A model generated the notes under the pieces. It made no database searches. It was not told the origin of the DNA and saw only the letters and a program-made list of their open reading frames with translations. Both the position numbers and the translations under genes were made by a program. Of a stretch of DNA of 64,000 bases, positions 10,105 through 18,189 are shown piece by piece. Origin of the DNA: Blastococcus colisei (lineage in GTDB: Bacteria; Actinomycetota; Actinomycetes; Mycobacteriales; Geodermatophilaceae); NCBI RefSeq assembly GCF_006717095.1, contig NZ_VFQE01000001.1, positions 682,001 through 746,000 of the forward strand. Direction: 5' to 3'. Numbering within the stretch: position 1 is the first letter of the stretch; each line of letters begins with the position of its first letter.

Positions 10105-11319
10105 ATGCCCCCCACCGCTCGCACGCTCGCGGCGGGACCCTGCATGGGGGCCGCCCTCCTGCTAGCCGCGTGCTCCGCAGGCTCCGCCGACGACGACGGC
10201 GCGAACCAGGTCTCCACCCCGCCGACGACGTCCCCGCCGACCGGCGCGCCGGGGCTGGAGGTCACCGTGGTCGCCGACGGTCTCGACCACCCGTGGGACG
10301 TCGCCCAGACACCTGACGGCACGCTGCTGGTCGATGAGCGTGCCGGCGGCCTCACCGCCGTCCTGCCGGACGGCACGGTGCGCGAGATGTCCGCTGACTT
10401 CGGCGACCTGTACGCCCGGGGCGAGACGGGCCTCATGGGTCTGGCGGTCGACCCGGGCTTCGCCGAGAACCGGCGGTTCTACACCTGCCAGGGCGTCACG
10501 GACGGCGGCCCGGACGGCGGCCCCTCGATCGAGGTGATCGCCTGGACGGCCGCCGACGACTGGAGCACGGCCACGCGCGTGGCCGATCCGCTGGTCCCCG
10601 GCATCCCGGCCAACGAGCAGTCGGGCCGGCACGGCGGCTGCCGCGTGGAGTTCGGCCCGGACGGTGCCCTGCTGATCGGTACCGGGGACAACGCCGTCGG
10701 CACCAACCCGCAGGACCTCGGCACGCTGGCCGGCAAGGTGCTGCGCGTCGACCCGGAGACCGGCGAGCCCGCCGAGGGCAATCCGTTCGCCGACCGGGCC
10801 GATCCCGAAGCGGCCTACATCTGGACCTACGGCCACCGCAACGTCCAGGGCTTGGCGGTGCGCCCAGGCACCGGCCAGGTGTTCTCCGTGGAGCACGGGC
10901 CGGACGTCGACGACGAGGTGAACCTCCTGCAGGCCGGTGCGAACTACGGCTGGGACCCGGTCGGCTCCGGGCGGTACGACGAGAGCGTTCCGATGACCGA
11001 CCCCGCGCTCCCTGCGGCCGTGCCGGCGGTGTGGTCGTCGGGCGATCCCACGATCGCGCCCAGCGGTGCGACCTTCCTCGAGGGAGAGCAGTGGGCCGAC
11101 TACGCAGGGCTGCTGCTGCTCGGCGTGCAGAAGGACACCGGCGTGCTCGCTCTGCGGCTCGACGACCAGGGCCGGCTGGTCGAGCAGTTCCGCATCCCGG
11201 AGCTCGAGGAGACCTACGGGCGGATCCGCACCCCGCAGCTCGGCGCCGACGGCGCGCTCTACGTGACCACCGACAACGGGGACGCCGAGGATGTGCTCCT
11301 GAGGGTCACGCCCCGCTGA
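10105..11319 (+). CDS. PQQ-dependent sugar dehydrogenase-like lipoprotein
   Basis: 404 residues, ATG 10105 with GAGAAAGGA upstream. The N-terminus has a signal segment ending in LLLAAC (Cys 23), a lipobox, followed by an acidic Ser/Thr/Pro linker, so the protein should be anchored outside the membrane. The rest matches the glucose/sorbosone dehydrogenase beta-propeller family: DGLDHPWDVAQTPDGTLLV, GETGLMGLAVDPGF and YGHRNVQGLAV are typical blade strands. Known members oxidise sugars with PQQ; substrate and cofactor are not provable here. It stands alone, 12 bases after the polyprenyl synthase and convergent with korB. Confidence 0.85.
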   Translation: MPPTARTLAAGPCMGAALLLAACSAGSADDDGANQVSTPPTTSPPTGAPGLEVTVVADGLDHPWDVAQTPDGTLLVDERAGGLTAVLPDGTVREMSADFGDLYARGETGLMGLAVDPGFAENRRFYTCQGVTDGGPDGGPSIEVIAWTAADDWSTATRVADPLVPGIPANEQSGRHGGCRVEFGPDGALLIGTGDNAVGTNPQDLGTLAGKVLRVDPETGEPAEGNPFADRADPEAAYIWTYGHRNVQGLAVRPGTGQVFSVEHGPDVDDEVNLLQAGANYGWDPVGSGRYDESVPMTDPALPAAVPAVWSSGDPTIAPSGATFLEGEQWADYAGLLLLGVQKDTGVLALRLDDQGRLVEQFRIPELEETYGRIRTPQLGADGALYVTTDNGDAEDVLLRVTPR

Positions 11320-11328
11320 GCGCGCCTC

Positions 11329-11344
11329 CTGCTCACGCGAGCAG
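11329..11344. terminator. Short stem-loop between convergent genes
   Basis: CTGCTC (11329-11334) pairs with GAGCAG (11339-11344) over a four-base loop, placed between the sugar dehydrogenase stop and the korB stop. There is no T-tract, so a role as a bidirectional terminator is only a guess. Confidence 0.25.
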
Positions 11345-11385
11345 CAAGTCCGCGCCGCGCGCCGCGGCAGTCATCACGTGGACTC

Positions 11386-12477
11386 TCAGGCCTCGACGGT
11401 CCAGGTGTCGCCGCCGGCCAGCAGCGCATCGAGGTCGGCCGGCTCCTGGACGCGAGCGACGTCGAGCTGCTCGGCCATCATCGCGTCGTACGTCGGCTTC
11501 TGCACCGACCGGAAGACGCCCATCGGCGTGTAGCGCAGATCCTGGCTCGAGAGCCGGGACAGGGCGAACGCGTAGGCCGGGTTCTCCCGATGCGCGTCGT
11601 GCACCACGATGTCGGACTCGTCGACCTGGTTGGTCTCGGCGATCCGCAGCCCGCCGAAGTCGTCGCGCACCACGCACGAGGCGCCGTCCGGACCGAACAC
11701 CAGTGGCTTGCCGTGGTCCAGCGGGATCGACCACTGGGTGCCGGTGGCCGGGTCCTTGAGCAGCTCGAATGCGCCGTCGTTGAAGATGTTGCAGTTCTGG
11801 TAGATCTCCACCAGGGACGTGCCCTGGTGCTCGGCGGCCTGCCGGAGGACCTCGGTGAGCCCCTTGCGGTCGGAGTCCATCGCCCGGCCCACGAAGGTGG
11901 CGTCGGCGCCCAGCGCCAGCGACACCGGGTTGAACGGGGCGTCGATCGAGCCCATCGGCGTGGACTTGGTGACCTTCCCGACCTCGGAGGTGGGGGAGTA
12001 CTGGCCCTTGGTGAGGCCGTAGATCCGGTTGTTGAACAGCAGGATCGTCATGTTCACGTTGCGGCGCAGGGCGTGGATCAGGTGGTTGCCGCCGATGGAG
12101 AGCGCGTCGCCGTCGCCGGTCACGACCCAGACCGAGAGGTCGGGACGGGAGGCGGCCAGGCCGGTGGCGATCGCCGGCGCGCGGCCGTGGATCGAGTGCA
12201 TCCCGTAGGTGTTCATGTAGTACGGGAAGCGCGACGAGCAGCCGATCCCGGACACGATGACCATGTCCTCGCGGGCGATGCCGAGGCTGGGCAGGAAGCT
12301 CTGGACCGCGTTGAGGATGACGTAGTCCCCGCACCCGGGGCACCAGCGCACCTCCTGGTCGGTCTTGAAGTCCTTGCCCTTGAGTTCGGTCTGCTTGGGA
12401 CCGTGGGCCTCGACCGAGTGCGCGATCGCGTCGGCGACGGGGCCTTCGGCCGGCATGCCGAGTTCGACGGTGGTCAC
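11386..12477 (-). CDS. korB: 2-oxoacid:ferredoxin oxidoreductase, beta subunit
   Basis: Thiamine-diphosphate-binding subunit of a 2-oxoglutarate-type ferredoxin oxidoreductase, 363 residues. RWCPGCGDY (Cys 46 and 49) is the family's N-terminal cysteine motif, and GDGDALSIGGNHLIHALRRN (from Gly 121) is the ThDP/Mg motif. The start is GTG (12477-12475), overlapping the korA stop as GTGA, so the two subunits are translationally coupled. The complex would decarboxylate 2-oxoglutarate (or a related 2-oxoacid) to the CoA thioester and reduce ferredoxin. Substrate preference is inferred from the family and not from visible residues. Confidence 0.93.
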   Translation of the reverse strand: MTTVELGMPAEGPVADAIAHSVEAHGPKQTELKGKDFKTDQEVRWCPGCGDYVILNAVQSFLPSLGIAREDMVIVSGIGCSSRFPYYMNTYGMHSIHGRAPAIATGLAASRPDLSVWVVTGDGDALSIGGNHLIHALRRNVNMTILLFNNRIYGLTKGQYSPTSEVGKVTKSTPMGSIDAPFNPVSLALGADATFVGRAMDSDRKGLTEVLRQAAEHQGTSLVEIYQNCNIFNDGAFELLKDPATGTQWSIPLDHGKPLVFGPDGASCVVRDDFGGLRIAETNQVDESDIVVHDAHRENPAYAFALSRLSSQDLRYTPMGVFRSVQKPTYDAMMAEQLDVARVQEPADLDALLAGGDTWTVEA

Positions 12478-14453
12478 TGGAGCTCTCCGTTCGCGGTGGC
12501 GCCGATGGTCTCGGGGGTCCCTGTGCGGTCGATGACCTCTTGGATGACGGCGGCCAGCTCGGCCGCCCGGAAGGGCAGGCCGCGGACCTGGGTGTGGCTC
12601 TCGACGTCGACCAGGTACTTCGCCCGCAGCAGCATGGCGAGCTGGCCGAGGTTCATTTCAGGGCAGACCACCCGGTCGTAGCGGCGCAGGATCTCCCCGA
12701 GGTCGTTCGGCATCGGGTTGAGGTGGCGCAGGTGCACCTGCGCGACCGCGCGCCCGGACCGGCGGATCCGCCGGCAGGCGGCACCGATCGGACCGTAGGT
12801 GGACCCCCAGCCGATGACGGCGACGCGGGCGTTCCCGTCGGGGTCGTCGACCTCGGTCGGCGCCAGGCTGTTGGCGATGCCGTCGATCTTGGCCTGGCGG
12901 GTGCGGGTCATGAAGTCGTGGTTGGCCGGGTCGTAGGAGATGTTCCCCGTCCGGTCGGCCTTCTCCAGCCCGCCGATGCGGTGCTGCATCCCCGCGGTTC
13001 CCGGGATGGCCCAGGGTCGCGCGAGAGTCTCCTCGTCGCGCAGGTAGGGCAGGAAGACGCCCTCCTCGCCGTCGGCGGCCTTCCCGTTCGGTTCCGTCGC
13101 GAAGTCCACGCTGCCGGTCAGGTCGGGAAGGTCGTCGATTGCCGGGACGGCCCAGGGCTCGGCTCCGTTGGCCAGGTACCCGTCGGACAGCAGGATGACC
13201 GGCGTCCGGTAGGTCAGCGCGATCCGGGTCGCCTCGAGGGCGGCGTCGAAGCAGTCACCGGGCGAGCGCGGGGCGATGACCGGGACCGGGGCCTCGCCGT
13301 TGCGGCCGAACAGGGCCTGCAGCAGGTCCGACTGCTCGGTCTTGGTGGGCAGGCCCGTCGAGGGACCGCCGCGCTGGACGTCGACGATGACCAGCGGCAG
13401 CTCGGTCATGACTGCCAGGCCGATGGTCTCGGCCTTCAGGGCCACACCCGGCCCGGACGTCGTCGTGATGCCCAGCGCGCCGCCGAAGGAGGCACCCAGC
13501 GCCGCGCCGATGCCGGCGATCTCGTCCTCGGCCTGGAAGGTGCGCACGTTGAACGACTTGTGCTTCGACAGCTCGTGGAGGATGTCCGACGCCGGGGTGA
13601 TCGGGTAGGCGCCCAGGAAGATGGGCAGTCCCGACCGCTGGCCGGCCGCGACCAGGCCCAGCGCCAGCGCCTGGTTCCCGGAGATGTTGCGGTAGCGACC
13701 AGGCGCCATCGGGGCGGGCTTGATCTCGTAGGAGACCGCGAAGGCCTCCGTCGTCTCCCCGTAGTTGTAGCCGGCCCGGAAGGCCGCGATGTTCGCGGCG
13801 GCGATCTCGGGCTTGCGGCGGAACGTGCGCTCGAGGAAGCGGATCGTGCCCTCGGTGGGCCGGTGGTACATCCAGGAGAGCAGGCCGAGCGTGAACATGT
13901 TCTTCGAGCGCTCGGCCTCCTTCTTGCCGAGGCCGGATTCCTTCAGGGCGTCGGTCGTCATGGAGGTCAGCGGGACGCTGACGGTCTGCCAGCCCTCCAG
14001 CGACCCGTCCTCGATCGGGTTGGTCGCGTAGCCGACCTTCGCCAGGTTCCGTGGGGTGAACTCGTCGGAGTCGAGGATGAGCAGGCCGCCACCGGGAAGG
14101 TCGATGAGATTCGCCTTCAGCGCGGCCGGGTTCATGGCCACGAGGACGTCGGGAGCATCGCCCGGCGTCATGATGTCGTGGTCGGCGAAGTGCAGCTGGA
14201 AGGAGCTGACGCCCGGCAGGGTCCCCGTCGGCGCCCGGATCTCGGCCGGGAAGTTCGGCAGCGTCGACAGGTCGTTGCCGAAGCTCGCCGTCTCGCTGGT
14301 GAACCGGTTGCCCGTGAGCTGCATGCCGTCGCCGGAGTCACCGGCGAGCCGGATGACGACGCGATCGAGTTCGACGACGCTCTTCACCAGCCCGCCCGTC
14401 GCCGCACTGGTCAGCGGCTCGCCGTCCGCCGTGGTCGGGGTGAACGCAGTCAT
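12474..14453 (-). CDS. korA: 2-oxoacid:ferredoxin oxidoreductase, alpha subunit (gamma-alpha fusion)
   Basis: 659 residues. The first ~200 residues are the gamma-type domain ([20 protein letters not shown]), followed by the alpha pyrimidine-binding domain ([19 protein letters not shown], then [20 protein letters not shown] with the cofactor glutamate) and a C-terminal transketolase-like domain ([20 protein letters not shown]). The open frame runs 94 codons further upstream, but ATG 14453 has GGAGG at 14464-14468 (read on the minus strand) and the extra codons look non-coding. It is divergent from htpX across a 175-bp spacer containing the inverted repeat CTCCCTC/GAGGGAG. Confidence 0.94.
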   Translation of the reverse strand: MTAFTPTTADGEPLTSAATGGLVKSVVELDRVVIRLAGDSGDGMQLTGNRFTSETASFGNDLSTLPNFPAEIRAPTGTLPGVSSFQLHFADHDIMTPGDAPDVLVAMNPAALKANLIDLPGGGLLILDSDEFTPRNLAKVGYATNPIEDGSLEGWQTVSVPLTSMTTDALKESGLGKKEAERSKNMFTLGLLSWMYHRPTEGTIRFLERTFRRKPEIAAANIAAFRAGYNYGETTEAFAVSYEIKPAPMAPGRYRNISGNQALALGLVAAGQRSGLPIFLGAYPITPASDILHELSKHKSFNVRTFQAEDEIAGIGAALGASFGGALGITTTSGPGVALKAETIGLAVMTELPLVIVDVQRGGPSTGLPTKTEQSDLLQALFGRNGEAPVPVIAPRSPGDCFDAALEATRIALTYRTPVILLSDGYLANGAEPWAVPAIDDLPDLTGSVDFATEPNGKAADGEEGVFLPYLRDEETLARPWAIPGTAGMQHRIGGLEKADRTGNISYDPANHDFMTRTRQAKIDGIANSLAPTEVDDPDGNARVAVIGWGSTYGPIGAACRRIRRSGRAVAQVHLRHLNPMPNDLGEILRRYDRVVCPEMNLGQLAMLLRAKYLVDVESHTQVRGLPFRAAELAAVIQEVIDRTGTPETIGATANGELQ

Positions 14454-14628
14454 CAGTGGTGTACCTCCACCGGCCGAGGTTACGTGCGTGTGTCGGCGGC
14501 CGGGTTGTGGATCCGGACACCACGATCTCTCTGATCCTCCAACCGGGCGTCGGTCTCCCTCATTCCGACGAGGGAGAGGTCGCACCCGCCCGGGGAACGG
14601 CGTCCCGCGGCGCGGCGTTGGACCGGAC

Positions 14629-15501
14629 GTGCAGCGCTGGAACAACGGACTCAAGACCGCCGTCCTCCTGGGGGCCATGGGTGGGCTGATCCTGGCCATC
14701 GGGGGCTTCGTCGGCGGTCGCGGCGGGCTGTTCATCGCGCTCGTGATCGCGCTGGGCGTGAACGGCTACGCGTACTTCAACTCCGACAAGCTGGCGCTGC
14801 GCGCGATGCGGGCGTTCCCCGTCACCGAGACCCAGGCGCCGCAGCTGTACGCGATGGTGCGCGAGCTGGCGACCGAGGCCCGCCAGCCCATGCCGCGGCT
14901 CTACGTCAGCCCGACCAATCAGCCGAATGCGTTCGCCACCGGCCGCAATCCGCGCAACGCGGCCGTGTGCGTCACCCAGGGCATCCTCGAGCTGCTCGAC
15001 CGTCGCGAGCGGCGGGGTGTGCTCGCCCACGAGCTCTCGCACGTCTACAACCGCGACATCCTGATCAGCTCCGTGGCCGGCGCGATGGCCACGGTCATCA
15101 CCTACCTGGCGCACATGGCGATGTTCGCGTCTCTGTTCGGCGGGCGGTCCGACGACCGGGGCGGGGGGAACGCGCTCGGGGGGCTGCTGCTGGTCTTCCT
15201 CGGGCCGCTGGCGGCCGGCCTGGTGCAGATGGCGGTCAGCCGCAGCCGCGAGTTCCAGGCCGACGCCTCGGGCGCGGTCCTGTCGCAGGACCCGCTGGCG
15301 TTGGCGTCGGCGCTGCGCAAGATCGAGCGCGGAGCGACCGCGCTGCCGCTGCCGCAGGACGACCGGCTGGTCACCCAGAGCCACCTGATGATCGCCAACC
15401 CGTTCCGCGGCCAGGGGATGGCCTCGATGTTCGCCTCCCACCCCCCGATGCCGCAGCGGATCGCGCGGCTGGAGGAGCTGGCCCGGGAGCTCGGCCGCTA
15501 A
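14629..15501 (+). CDS. htpX: Membrane zinc metalloprotease HtpX
   Basis: M48-family protease involved in membrane-protein quality control. 290 residues from GTG 14629; the longer open frame upstream overlaps divergent korA and is rejected. Two N-terminal membrane helices (about residues 12-52) are followed by the zinc site HELSH (His 134, Glu 135, His 138) and two more hydrophobic stretches. [12 protein letters not shown] supplies the third ligand (Glu 208). No strong ribosome site precedes the GTG, so the exact start is less certain than the identity. The 3' end overlaps the convergent DUF559 gene by four bases. Confidence 0.93.
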   Translation: MQRWNNGLKTAVLLGAMGGLILAIGGFVGGRGGLFIALVIALGVNGYAYFNSDKLALRAMRAFPVTETQAPQLYAMVRELATEARQPMPRLYVSPTNQPNAFATGRNPRNAAVCVTQGILELLDRRERRGVLAHELSHVYNRDILISSVAGAMATVITYLAHMAMFASLFGGRSDDRGGGNALGGLLLVFLGPLAAGLVQMAVSRSREFQADASGAVLSQDPLALASALRKIERGATALPLPQDDRLVTQSHLMIANPFRGQGMASMFASHPPMPQRIARLEELARELGR

Positions 15502-16472
15502 TTGTCGGTTGACCTCGGCCACGGTGACCCACTGCCGGACATTCTGGCTCCAGGAACGTCCGCCACGGGGACACCGTGGACGCGCGTGCGGTAAGCGGCC
15601 GCGACCTGCGCGCCGCATGCCGTCGGACGGCGGGTGATGTCGGCATAGCTGAAGCGCAGGACGACCCACCCCAGGGCGGCCAGGGCGGCGTCCCGCCGGA
15701 GGTCGCGCTGCCACGCCTCGCGGTCGGCATGGAACGCCGCCCCGTCGAACTCGACGGCCAGCCTGACTTCCGGCCAGGCCGCGTCGACGTGCACGGTCCC
15801 GGCCCCCAGCCGGATCTCGTGCTGGAGCACCGGTGACGGCAGACCGGCGGCGAGGAGGGCCTGCAGGCCGAGGCGCTCCAGGTGGCTCTGCTGTCCGGCC
15901 GCAACTGCCCCGAGCAGCTCGCGGAGAGCGGCGAGTCCGGGGAGCCGGGGCACGAGGCCGAGCTCCGACTCGACACCGGCCGGGTCGAGACGCCGTTCCC
16001 TGGCGGCGCGGAAGACCGCCTGCTGCGCCAGGTCGGTGTAGCCGCGGCTGTGCCGACCCTCGTGAGCATCGCCCCAGGTGTCCACCAGCGCCCGCGCGAT
16101 GGACGTGGCCGCGAGACCACTCGCGATGACGATGCCGGTAGGGCGCGCGCTGCGGTGGATGCGCAGCCACCGGGTGCTGCGGACGCGATCGCGCTGGACC
16201 GTGACGTCGAGCCGGGTCAGCCCCTCGTCCACCAGGCCGTGCGCGTGCAGGGCGCTCGCGTGGCGCAGAACGCCGCCGGTGTATCCCGTCGCGGCATGGG
16301 CCCGGACGGTCCAGTCGTCGCGCCACTCGGGCAGCGTGACCCAGCCGGGGTGCAGGCGGACGAGCCGACCGGACGCGAGCCACCGCCGGACGGTGCGGTC
16401 CGTCGCGGCCCTCGACAGCGTGGCGGCGGAAGCGGTTCGGCAGGGGCCCAGCAGGGCGGCGAGGTCGTGCAC
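15498..16472 (-). CDS. DUF559-type protein with N-terminal winged-helix (AbiEi-like) region
   Basis: 324 residues. The first ~90 residues resemble the winged-helix N-terminus shared by AbiEi-type antitoxins ([20 protein letters not shown]), and the C-terminal ~110 resemble the DUF559 nuclease-like fold ([20 protein letters not shown] followed by [14 protein letters not shown]), whose acidic residues could form a Vsr/PD-(D/E)XK-type site. Proteins of this layout are abundant orphans in actinobacterial genomes and their role is not established. No cognate toxin or modification gene is adjacent. The 3' end overlaps htpX by four bases. Confidence 0.7.
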   Translation of the reverse strand: MHDLAALLGPCRTASAATLSRAATDRTVRRWLASGRLVRLHPGWVTLPEWRDDWTVRAHAATGYTGGVLRHASALHAHGLVDEGLTRLDVTVQRDRVRSTRWLRIHRSARPTGIVIASGLAATSIARALVDTWGDAHEGRHSRGYTDLAQQAVFRAARERRLDPAGVESELGLVPRLPGLAALRELLGAVAAGQQSHLERLGLQALLAAGLPSPVLQHEIRLGAGTVHVDAAWPEVRLAVEFDGAAFHADREAWQRDLRRDAALAALGWVVLRFSYADITRRPTACGAQVAAAYRTRVHGVPVADVPGARMSGSGSPWPRSTDN

Positions 16473-16604
16473 CGGGTCAGGGTGCCGCCCGGGCCCTCGG
16501 CGGCGCGGACATCGAGCCGGCGGCTGTGGACAGTGCGCGCACGGTGTCCCTCAGGCGGACATCCGGGATGCGGCAATGTCCGACTGAGGGTCACCGTGGC
16601 CGGG

Positions 16605-17096
16605 CTAGCGGTAGTTGTCGAACTGCAGGGCGACGTCGAGGTCGGCGCCGCGCAGCAGCTGCTGCACCGCCTGCAGGTCGTCCCGCTTCTTGCCGCTGAC
16701 GCGGAGCTGTTCGCCCTGGATCTGCGCCTGGACCCCCTTCGGGCCCTCGTCGCGGATCAGCTTGGCGATCTTCTTGGCGACGTCGCTCTCGATGCCCTGC
16801 TTGATCTTGGCGCCGATCTTGTAGGTCTTGCCCGAGGCCTGCGGCTCGCCGGCGTCGAGCACCTTGAGCGAGATGTTGCGCTTGATCAGTTTCTCCTTGA
16901 ACACCTCGAGCGCCGCGGCGACGCGTTCCTCGGTGTCGGCCTGGAGGCTGACGCCGTCCTCCCCGGCCCACGCGATGGTGGCGTTGGTCCCGCGGAAGTC
17001 GAAGCGCTGCGAGAGTTCCTTGCCCGCCTGGTTGAGGGCGTTGTCGACCTCCTGGCGGTCGACCTTGCTCACGACGTCGAAGGACGCGTCGGCCAT
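16605..17096 (-). CDS. yajQ: YajQ-family nucleotide-binding protein
   Basis: 163 residues, the family's normal size, beginning [20 protein letters not shown]. It contains [12 protein letters not shown] near residue 30 and [19 protein letters not shown] near the C-terminus. YajQ proteins are small two-domain RNA-recognition-like folds; some bind cyclic di-GMP in other bacteria (established for Xanthomonas relatives, not for this protein). ATG 17096 follows GGAAGGAGAAAAGCC on the minus strand, which decides it over a longer in-frame start that would run through the tRNA-Tyr gene. M. tuberculosis also has yajQ in the grcC1-htpX neighbourhood. Confidence 0.94.
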   Translation of the reverse strand: MADASFDVVSKVDRQEVDNALNQAGKELSQRFDFRGTNATIAWAGEDGVSLQADTEERVAAALEVFKEKLIKRNISLKVLDAGEPQASGKTYKIGAKIKQGIESDVAKKIAKLIRDEGPKGVQAQIQGEQLRVSGKKRDDLQAVQQLLRGADLDVALQFDNYR

Positions 17097-17188
17097 GGCT
17101 TTTCTCCTTCCGCTGGGCGGACCGCGTCCCGGGGGGTTTCCGAGGACGTCGTCCGCCGTTCTTGTACGCTGCTCCGGTACCACCGCAG

Positions 17189-17270
17189 GGCGGGTTGCCC
17201 GAGTGGCCAATGGGAGCGGACTGTAAATCCGTCGGCTTAGCCTACGAAGGTTCGAATCCTTCACCCGCCA
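17189..17270 (+). tRNA. tRNA-Tyr (GTA)
   Basis: Acceptor arms GGCGGGT (17189-17195) and ACCCGCC (17263-17269) pair fully, with discriminator A at 17270. The anticodon loop CTGTAAA (17221-17227) presents GTA. The long variable arm marks a class II tRNA, as expected for tyrosine. CCA is not encoded. It lies divergent from yajQ, 92 bases away. Confidence 0.96.
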
Positions 17271-17281
17271 CGCCCGGTACG

Positions 17282-17313
17282 ACGGCCCCCGACCCCTCCA
17301 GGTCGGGGGCCGT
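17282..17313 (+). terminator. Intrinsic terminator-like hairpin after tRNA-Tyr
   Basis: ACGGCCCCCGACC (17282-17294) is perfectly complementary to GGTCGGGGGCCGT (17301-17313) with a six-base loop, a 13-bp GC-rich stem. No long T-tract follows, which is common in high-GC actinobacteria. It sits between tRNA-Tyr and the 3' end of the convergent pilus-like gene and could serve both. Confidence 0.7.
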
Positions 17314-17321
17314 TCGCGCGC

Positions 17322-17753
17322 TCAGGGCAGGGTCGGCGCGCGGGCGCTCGCAGTCGCGGTGCGCTCCAGGGGCTCGCCGCCCAGGAACAGCCAGCCGAAG
17401 GCGATGTCGACGTAGCGGGTGCACCGGACGGTGACCTCGGCGCCGTCGGTCTCGACCGCCCAGGAGTCCAGCGCGGTTCCTCCGTCGGCCAGCTGATCGG
17501 CGACGGCGGCCTGTGCGGTCGCCCGGGTGAACGGCAGGCCGTTCCCCAGCCCGTTCGTGTAGACGACGGCCTCGTCGGCGCGGTTGGCCGCAGCCAGTGC
17601 GGCGCCGTCGCACACCGACTGCACCTCCTGCTGCTCGAGGAACGCGTCGGACGCCGCGATGGCCCCGAACGCCATCAGCGCGGCCACGGTCCAGCAGACC
17701 AGCACGAAGGGCAGCGTCGACCCCCGCTCGGGGTTCCGGACGTCGCTGCGCAC
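17322..17753 (-). CDS. TadE/TadG-like pilus assembly protein
   Basis: 143 residues. After a short basic start, GSTLPFVLVCWTVAALMAFG forms one N-terminal membrane segment preceded by the Gly-Ser turn typical of Flp-pilus minor pseudopilins, and QSVCDGAALAAANRA follows, the signature seen in TadG-like and 'helicase/secretion neighbourhood' TadE-like proteins. The rest should lie outside the membrane and holds two more cysteines at most. No tad ATPase or prepilin peptidase gene is in this window; if a tad cluster exists it lies elsewhere. The first codons are near 17753, beside the DnaA-box-like cluster. Confidence 0.72.
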   Translation of the reverse strand: MRSDVRNPERGSTLPFVLVCWTVAALMAFGAIAASDAFLEQQEVQSVCDGAALAAANRADEAVVYTNGLGNGLPFTRATAQAAVADQLADGGTALDSWAVETDGAEVTVRCTRYVDIAFGWLFLGGEPLERTATASARAPTLP

Positions 17754-17778
17754 CCGGGCACTCTAGGCAGCGGAACGG

Positions 17779-17865
17779 TTGTCCACTGCCTGTGGACAGG
17801 ATCTGTGGACACTGTGGACACCCGATCGGGTGGCGGCTTGGAGAAGCGACCGGGCCTGTGGACGA
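17779..17865. promoter_or_regulatory. Cluster of five DnaA-box-like 9-mers
   Basis: Within 87 bp between two divergent genes are TTGTCCACT (17779-17787), TGTGGACAG (17791-17799), TGTGGACAC (17804-17812), TGTGGACAC (17813-17821) and TGTGGACGA (17857-17865). Against the actinobacterial DnaA box TTGTCCACA (reverse complement TGTGGACAA) four match 8 of 9 and the last 7 of 9; none is perfect. The first is inverted relative to the others. This is not next to dnaA or gyrB here, so if functional it would be a DnaA-binding or titration site or a DnaA-regulated promoter, not obviously oriC. The count is direct, the function is inference. Confidence 0.4.
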
Positions 17866-17904
17866 CGGCCGCGGCAGGTGGTCCGGCCCCGCCAGACTGC
17901 CGCC

Positions 17905-18189
17905 ATGTCCATCGAGATGCCGCCGGCCGAGGTCCACGCCCTCGCCCACACGTTGCGCGGGGCCGCCGCGGACGCCGAGGAGATCGCGCCCCGGCTGGCT
18001 CGGCCGGGAAACGTGGGGGACGTCCTGCTGCCGGGGGTGGAGGCGTTCCTCGACGGCCAACGAGCGGTCGGGCGGGCCCTGGCCGGAGAGCTCGGCTGGC
18101 TGGCCGCGACGGTCGCCGCCGTCGCTGACTCCTGGATGGCGCTGGACCGGGCGCTGCTCGCATCCCGTGGCCGGTCGGGTGCCGAATGA
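17905..18189 (+). CDS. Small helical protein, WXG100-like size, function unknown
   Basis: 94 residues from ATG 17905, chosen because upstream codons of the same frame run through the DnaA-box-like spacer. The sequence is almost entirely Ala/Leu-rich helix with a central glycine/proline break (RPGNVGDVLLPGVEAF) and ends in SWMALDRALL. Length, helical character and tandem coupling (ATGA overlap at 18186-18189) to a large partner resemble WXG100/ESX-type small proteins, but the W-x-G turn is not clear. No type VII secretion ATPase is nearby. I do not recognise a family with confidence. Confidence 0.6.
   Translation: MSIEMPPAEVHALAHTLRGAAADAEEIAPRLARPGNVGDVLLPGVEAFLDGQRAVGRALAGELGWLAATVAAVADSWMALDRALLASRGRSGAE

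Noticed and set aside
14454-14735. A 94-codon N-terminal extension of korA
   Set aside because: It overlaps the divergent htpX start region, lacks a ribosome site and family similarity, whereas ATG 14453 has GGAGG at proper spacing.
16787-17264. A longer yajQ frame reaching into tRNA-Tyr
   Set aside because: The extra codons would read through the tRNA gene; ATG 17096 has a strong ribosome site and gives the standard protein.
17779-17865. Chromosomal replication origin
   Set aside because: None of the boxes is perfect, there is no AT-rich region, and dnaA, dnaN, rpmH and gyrB are absent from the neighbourhood.
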